Positions 5,694 to 8,894 of a DNA stretch of 8,894 bases are shown piece after piece. Within the stretch, counting starts at the first letter, position 1, and each line of letters opens with the position of its first letter. Below the pieces are notes generated by a model, which did no database searches, was not told the DNA's origin, and was given only the letters and a program-made list of their open reading frames with translations. Made by a program: the position numbers and the translations under genes. The stretch covers positions 1 through 8,894 of the forward strand of contig URVF01000057.1 of assembly GCA_900551185.1 (NCBI GenBank), in the 5' to 3' direction. The stretch is from an uncultured Collinsella sp. (GTDB lineage Bacteria > Actinomycetota > Coriobacteriia > Coriobacteriales > Coriobacteriaceae).

Positions 5694-6179
5694 CTAGCGC
5701 ACGCGCTCGATCTCGACACCGCAGCTTGCCAGGGGAAGACCGACGGGCGCCCAAGGCTTATCGAGCTTAACGCGCACGCCAAGCAGCAAGGGGTAACGAC
5801 GCAGCAGCATCTGGGCCACACCCTCAGCTGCAGCCTCGATGAGCTTAAACGTATGCTCGCGCAGATAGCCATCGACATCGTGGCATACCGAGCCGTAGTC
5901 AATCGAGGCGTCCAGGTTATCGTGCTCCCCCGCTGCACGCAGGTCGGCATAGAGCACCAGGGACACGATGAACTTCTGGCCCAGCGCGTTCTCTTCGGGA
6001 TATACGCCGTGGTTAGCAAAAACCTCAAGACCTTCAACGGTGATGCGGTCGGCATGGCGCAGATCGTCATAGCTCACGTGGGGAACCGCCGTTGCGGTGG
6101 ATATTTCGCCCCTTCCACGGCGGGCGAGCTCAGCACCTTCAGTCTTGGTTGCATTCTCGGGCAGTTTCTTATTGCTCAT
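5694..6179 (-). CDS. folB: Dihydroneopterin aldolase
   Basis: FolB splits 7,8-dihydroneopterin into 6-hydroxymethyl-7,8-dihydropterin and glycolaldehyde in tetrahydrofolate synthesis. Family motifs begin at residue 44: DRITVEGLEVFANHGVYPEEN with the active-site Glu in PEE (62-63), then LGQKF, IDYGSV (93-98), KLIEAAAE (112-119) with the pterin-binding Glu, and VKLDKPWAP (137-145) with catalytic Lys141. Typical FolB has about 120 residues. This one has 161 because of a polar 43-residue N-terminal extension. The extended start at 6179 is supported by AAGGAG (6189-6194) nine bases upstream. I saw no equally good internal start, but one is possible. It is the last gene of the minus-strand cluster, 43 bases after the HD gene. 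folP and folK are not in the window. Confidence 0.92.
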   Translation of the reverse strand: MSNKKLPENATKTEGAELARRGRGEISTATAVPHVSYDDLRHADRITVEGLEVFANHGVYPEENALGQKFIVSLVLYADLRAAGEHDNLDASIDYGSVCHDVDGYLREHTFKLIEAAAEGVAQMLLRRYPLLLGVRVKLDKPWAPVGLPLASCGVEIERVR

Positions 6180-6222
6180 CGCGATCGTCTCCTTCGTTTA
6201 GAACCCCGACCGCGTAAACTAA

Positions 6223-6804
6223 CTACACGCGAATCGACAGGTTCTTTTTATCATCGCTCCAGTTGCAAGCATTGCGCGCGGGGCATGCAAAGCAGGCGCG
6301 CGACGCTTTGTCGGCTGCATAGAGCAGACGCGCAAGCGGTTGGCTGTTCACGCGCAGCTTTCGATGGCCCAGAATGGCCGTCTTAATGGCTGCGGCATCG
6401 GCCGGCTCAAACGCCACATCATCGGGCATGCCGCCGAGAATCGCATCAGCGACGCGTTCGCTTGCAACATCATGGGATATACCCGATTCATACTGTTCAT
6501 CTTTGCCGATATCGTGAAGAAGTGCCGTGGCGTAGATGACCTCGCGGTCAAATTCGAGCTGTTCCTCAAGATTCTTGATCCACATAATGCGAGCGACATC
6601 GAGCAGATGGTCAATACCGTGGCGGCAGAAGATGCGCCCCGATTCCAACTGTGCAATGTTGCCCAGGTGCCGACGGAACAGCCCGTTGGCACAAATGTAA
6701 TCAATGCGAGGCATGGCACCAAAGGGAGTCAGGCCCGAAGCCATAAAGCCGCGACGCGACGTCCCCTCATCGGTCTTCGATGTAAAGTCGTTGACGACCC
6801 TCAT
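6223..6804 (-). CDS. HD-domain hydrolase of the folate cluster
   Basis: This protein of up to 193 residues is an HD-superfamily metal-dependent phosphohydrolase. The metal-site motifs are in order: RHGIDH (61-66), LLHDIGK (95-101) with the HD pair His97-Asp98, SHDVASERV (110-118), ILGHRKL (144-150) and YAADKASR (162-169). A C-terminal cysteine group, Cys171-x2-Cys174-x5-Cys180, followed by NW, is a probable zinc or iron-sulfur site. From memory, similar proteins with these cysteines occur in clostridial folate clusters. The start is uncertain. ATG 6804 lies one base after the folE stop (TAGCATG) and suggests coupling, but conserved sequence begins near residue 31, and in-frame ATGs at 6744 and 6714 are alternatives. 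Its position between folE and folB suggests a role in dihydroneopterin triphosphate dephosphorylation. That role is inference. Confidence 0.85.
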   Translation of the reverse strand: MRVVNDFTSKTDEGTSRRGFMASGLTPFGAMPRIDYICANGLFRRHLGNIAQLESGRIFCRHGIDHLLDVARIMWIKNLEEQLEFDREVIYATALLHDIGKDEQYESGISHDVASERVADAILGGMPDDVAFEPADAAAIKTAILGHRKLRVNSQPLARLLYAADKASRACFACPARNACNWSDDKKNLSIRV

Positions 6805-6805
6805 G

Positions 6806-7363
6806 CTAACGGCCCAGCATCCTAAAGAACCGCTCCTCGAGCGCAGGATCAGTCTCAAAGACGCCGCGGCGAGCGAGCGTCACGGTCTTGGTGCCGGGCT
6901 TTTGCACGCCGCGCATGGTCATGCACATATGCTCGGCTTCCATGAGCACAATCGCTCCCTGGGGAGCGAGATAATCCATGAGAGCGTCGGCAACCTGTGC
7001 ACACAACTGCTCCTGCAGCTGCAGACGACGGGCATAGACCTCAACCGTGCGGGCGAGCTTGGAAAGCCCGGCCACCCGACCGTTAGGGATATAACCAATG
7101 GCGGCCTTGCCATAAAACGGCAGCAGATGGTGCTCGCACAGCGAGTAAAACGTAATGTCGCGCTCAATAACCAAGTCGTTCGAAGCGACGGCAAAGGTTT
7201 TGGACAGGTGCTCCTCGGCACTCTGATCCATACCGCCGGCGATCTCACCATACATACGGGCAACGCGCGCCGGGGTCTCCAGCAGGCCCTCACGAGTTGG
7301 GTCCTCGCCTATGCCCTCAAGCAACAGCTTAATGGCGGCCTCGACTTTTTCCTGATCGACCAT
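6806..7363 (-). CDS. folE: GTP cyclohydrolase I
   Basis: FolE converts GTP to 7,8-dihydroneopterin triphosphate plus formate, the committed step of pterin and folate synthesis. The 185-residue protein shows zinc ligands Cys76 and His79 in SLCEHHLLPF and Cys147 in HMCMTMRGV. These match E. coli C110, H113 and C181 with one constant offset. The second active-site region has His145. Other family stretches are GLLETPARVARMY (26-38), GLSKLAR (99-105) and a C-terminal EERFFRMLGR. The ATG at 7363 is preferred because MVDQEKVEAAIKLLLEGIGED is the usual family start and GAGG (7369-7372) lies five bases upstream. An in-frame start at 7426 would add 21 untypical residues. It follows nrdG by 66 bases and is coupled to the HD gene. 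No separate promoter was convincing, so cotranscription with nrdG is possible. Confidence 0.96.
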   Translation of the reverse strand: MVDQEKVEAAIKLLLEGIGEDPTREGLLETPARVARMYGEIAGGMDQSAEEHLSKTFAVASNDLVIERDITFYSLCEHHLLPFYGKAAIGYIPNGRVAGLSKLARTVEVYARRLQLQEQLCAQVADALMDYLAPQGAIVLMEAEHMCMTMRGVQKPGTKTVTLARRGVFETDPALEERFFRMLGR

Positions 7364-7429
7364 CTGGGCCTCACTTTTCCGATTTTGCGTTCGCGCTATG
7401 GTACCACGCCCTTTGGCATCGGCCACAAG

Positions 7430-8011
7430 CTACATAGTATGGGTCGAATAGACTGGATCGTCCCGCCAAAGCTCCACAGCGTCGCAAAGCGCAACGCCCT
7501 CGCGCACAGCACGGGCGCGCGTGGCGTTCATATCAATCACGCGCTGATTGCTCGAGCCCCTAAAGCGCAACGAGATATCGTACAGATCCTGAACGAACGG
7601 GCCGTCCACCAACATGTCGAGGCAGGCCAGGATACGGTCCGTCACCTCGGTATGATGACGGCCACCCGGCATAAGCTCCTCGAGCACGTCGCCGGTAAAG
7701 CACCAAATGGTCTTTTCCGACCCCGCAGGATAGGCCGCACGCACGCGTTCGATAAAGTCAACAAGCCCCGCCTGATTCTCGGGCTCCATGGGCTCGCCAC
7801 CCAGAATCGTCAGGCCATCGATAAAGGGATGATCGAGACTCTCGATAATTTTGTCCTCGACGGCGCGATCGAACGGCTCGCCCGCAGCAAAGTCCCACGC
7901 GACGGAGTTAAAGCAATTCTTGCACCCGCGACGGCACCCGCTCACAAACAGAGAAGTACGAACGCCTTCCCCATCAGCAATGTCGAAATACTTAATGTTC
8001 GCGTAGTTCAT
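7430..8011 (-). CDS. nrdG: Anaerobic ribonucleotide reductase activating protein
   Basis: NrdG is the radical-SAM activase that installs the glycyl radical on NrdD, allowing deoxyribonucleotide synthesis without oxygen. The 193-residue protein carries the iron-sulfur motif Cys26-x3-Cys30-x2-Cys33 (CRRGCKNC) and the SAM-binding GGEP (71-74). The C-terminal part LVDGPFVQDLYD ... LRFRGSSNQRVID (134-160) is characteristic of NrdG. Length is slightly above the usual 155-180. The ATG at 8011 was chosen for MNYANIKYFDIADGEGVRTS and a ribosome site GGGAG (8020-8024) eight bases upstream. In-frame codons further up to 8128 would translate the palindromic element. It follows nrdD after about 296 bases, an unusually long gap for this pair, most of it filled by that element and a second structured stretch. 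Confidence 0.96.
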   Translation of the reverse strand: MNYANIKYFDIADGEGVRTSLFVSGCRRGCKNCFNSVAWDFAAGEPFDRAVEDKIIESLDHPFIDGLTILGGEPMEPENQAGLVDFIERVRAAYPAGSEKTIWCFTGDVLEELMPGGRHHTEVTDRILACLDMLVDGPFVQDLYDISLRFRGSSNQRVIDMNATRARAVREGVALCDAVELWRDDPVYSTHTM

Positions 8012-8012
8012 A

Positions 8013-8126
8013 GGTAACTCTCCCGGGAGGCCGGGACATATCTTCCCGTCCTCAAACATTCTCGGCCTTCGGCCTGCGAAACTGCGGGCGGGACGATATG
8101 TCCCGGCCTCATGCAAAGGGTAACTC
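8013..8126. mobile_element. Palindromic MITE-like element flanked by 8-bp direct repeats
   Basis: GAGGCCGGGACATAT (8027-8041) and ATATGTCCCGGCCTC (8096-8110) are perfect 15-bp inverted repeats. Pairing continues inward to 8054/8083, with about 26 of 28 positions matched. A separate small hairpin, GGCC-TTC-GGCC (8064-8074), sits at the tip. The exact 8-mer GGTAACTC occurs at 8013-8020 and 8119-8126, bracketing the palindrome like a target-site duplication. There are 6 and 8 unpaired bases between repeat and palindrome. CTCCCGGGAG (8020-8029) is a further 10-bp palindrome covering the nrdG ribosome site. There is no coding capacity and no T-run on either side, which argues against a simple intrinsic terminator. 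It could act on nrdG expression as a leader hairpin. Confidence 0.55.
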
Positions 8127-8307
8127 AATGAACGAAGCGAACATCGAGCATAGGGTTCGAGATCTAATAAAAACTGGGTTGCGGCTCAACCGCCATCGCA
8201 AGTAAATCGCAGCTGCAGCTCGAATTATCTCCGCTACGAACTTCGAGGAGTGAGCAGACCGCATGCCGCATCTCAGCTACGTCAACTTGGCTGAGCCGGG
8301 AGCGGTA
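8127..8307. other. nrdD downstream region, non-coding
   Basis: Together with the palindromic element, this makes a 296-base gap between nrdG and nrdD. I see no gene with family motifs. It contains a hairpin just past the nrdD stop, CTCAGC (8272-8277) with GCTGAG (8290-8295) and a 12-nt loop, and a 10-bp palindrome AGCTGCAGCT (8211-8220). A weak terminator near 8166-8191 is listed separately. A 25-codon plus-strand frame at 8128-8205 is discussed in the findings. Confidence 0.5.
8166..8191 (-). terminator. Weak intrinsic terminator candidate after nrdD
   Basis: On the minus strand GGTTG (8187-8191) pairs with CAACC (8177-8181) around a 5-nt loop. A short gap (CAG-type bases) and a TTTTTATT tract (8166-8173) follow. 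The stem is only 5 bp, so it may give partial termination between nrdD and nrdG. Confidence 0.35.
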
Positions 8308-8844
8308 TTAGAGATGCAGCACGCGGTCGCGGATCTCCTCGGTTCGGCCCTGGTTCCAGAATTGAGTACCGATGTAGCCGCACGTACGACGGGCGACGTT
8401 CATCTTCTCCTGATCGCGGTTGCCGCAGTTGGGGCACTCCCACACCAGCTTGCCGTCATCCTCGACAATCTTGATCTCACCGTCGTAGCCGCACACCTGG
8501 CAGTAGTCGCTCTTGGTGTTGAGCTCGGCGTACATGATGTTGTCGTAGATGTACTGCATCACGCGAATGACAGCCTTGAGGTTGTCCTGCATGTTGGGAA
8601 CCTCGACGTAGGAGATGGCACCGCCCGGCGAAAGCTGCTGGAACATACCCTCGAACTTAAGCTTGTCGAATGCGTCGATCTCCTCGGACACGTGGACGTG
8701 GTAGCTGTTGGTGATGTAGCCCTTGTCCGTCACGCCCGGGATGATGCCAAAACGACGCTGCAGGCACTTGGCGAACTTGTAGGTCGTCGACTCAAGCGGG
8801 GTACCGTACAGCGAGAAGTCAATATCGCTTTCGGCCTTCCACTC
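8308..8844 (-). CDS. nrdD: Anaerobic ribonucleoside-triphosphate reductase, C-terminal part
   Basis: This is the last 178 codons of class III ribonucleotide reductase, the oxygen-sensitive glycyl-radical enzyme that reduces ribonucleoside triphosphates. The frame is open from the adapter junction at 8844 and stops at 8308-8310 (TAA). The C-terminal zinc site is complete: Cys115/Cys118 in YCQVCGYDGE and Cys137/Cys140 in ECPNCGNRD (fragment numbering). The glycyl-radical loop RRTCGYIGTQFWNQGR (152-167) contains the radical-bearing Gly156. The upstream LSPGGAISYVEVPNM region is also typical of NrdD. Full-length enzymes are roughly 700-780 residues, so about three quarters, including the catalytic cysteine region and any ATP cone, lies beyond the window. 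An ATG at 8859 is adapter sequence and not a start. Confidence 0.96.
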   Translation of the reverse strand, partial: EWKAESDIDFSLYGTPLESTTYKFAKCLQRRFGIIPGVTDKGYITNSYHVHVSEEIDAFDKLKFEGMFQQLSPGGAISYVEVPNMQDNLKAVIRVMQYIYDNIMYAELNTKSDYCQVCGYDGEIKIVEDDGKLVWECPNCGNRDQEKMNVARRTCGYIGTQFWNQGRTEEIRDRVLHL

Positions 8845-8894
8845 CTGTCTCTTATACACATCTCCGAGCCCACGAGACTAGGCATGATCTCGTA
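8845..8894 (+). other. Illumina Nextera i7-side adapter (synthetic)
   Basis: These bases are not biological. Positions 8845-8863 are the Tn5 mosaic end (CTGTCTCTTATACACATCT). Positions 8864-8878 are the read-2 arm. Positions 8879-8886 (TAGGCATG) match, from memory, i7 index N706. Positions 8887-8894 begin the P7 sequence. Genomic sequence ends at 8844. Confidence 0.98.

Noticed and set aside
7364..7429. A folE promoter in the nrdG-folE gap
   Set aside because: The best pair on the minus strand (TTGTGG and TACCAT) has 19-nt spacing and poor -35 match, so it is not supportable by eye.
6704..8017. A 437-codon open frame on the plus strand opposite folE and nrdG
   Set aside because: It lies antisense to genes with complete catalytic motifs (FolE Cys/His zinc site, NrdG CxxxCxxC). 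Its own translation shows no family motif. High-GC coding DNA commonly leaves such shadow frames.
8154..8160. GGTTCGA, resembling a tRNA T-loop
   Set aside because: The flanking bases do not form a five-base T stem, and no acceptor, anticodon or D arm is visible around it on either strand.
51..8844. CRISPR array, prophage, toxin-antitoxin or defence system
   Set aside because: No regular spaced repeats, phage genes, small paired toxin/antitoxin frames or defence domains were seen. The coding space is filled by housekeeping and metabolic genes.

Overview
The window is one contig cut at both ends by Illumina Nextera library adapter. Bases 1-50 and 8845-8894 are synthetic, so about 8.8 kb (51-8844) is biological. 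The high GC content, dense packing and gene set point to an anaerobic gut Actinobacterium of the Coriobacteriia, probably Collinsella or a close relative. The gene set includes class III ribonucleotide reductase, a PerR-type regulator with all its metal ligands, and a folE-HD-folB folate cluster. The genus is an inference from overall appearance and was not searched.

Layout. (1) 51-1733, plus strand: the C-terminal three quarters of a Gfo/Idh/MocA oxidoreductase, an acylphosphatase two bases after it, then a separately promoted PerR/Fur-type regulator. (2) 1811-3702, minus strand: a SlyD-like FKBP prolyl isomerase followed three bases later by a UreE-like protein, a clear intrinsic terminator, then a Cof-type HAD phosphatase. 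The PerR and HAD genes converge on a knot of overlapping hairpins. (3) 3823-5687, plus strand: an M19 dipeptidase, a 16-bp perfect hairpin, and a YgjP/DUF45 zinc metallopeptidase that starts at TTG. (4) 8844-5694, minus strand: nrdD (C-terminal end only), nrdG, folE, an HD-domain hydrolase and folB. folB converges on the metallopeptidase gene with a six-base gap.

How the genes fit together. NrdG activates the glycyl radical of NrdD, which makes deoxynucleotides without oxygen. FolE and FolB make early pterin intermediates of tetrahydrofolate. The HD protein between them is a natural candidate for the dephosphorylation step that separates their reactions. The SlyD-like and UreE-like proteins form a translationally coupled pair that suggests nickel handling, but the UreE-like protein lacks part of the usual nickel site.

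The most unusual non-coding structure is a long palindromic element of about 84 bp between nrdD and nrdG. It is flanked by an exact 8-bp direct repeat, as expected for a small non-autonomous mobile element inserted into the nrdG leader. A second inverted repeat with related ends (GGGACAT...ATGTCCC) lies between perR and the HAD gene. I found no tRNA, rRNA, CRISPR array, phage gene or transposase gene. I did not find a clear new defence or biosynthetic system. The leads most worth following are the HD protein, the palindromic element and the altered UreE.
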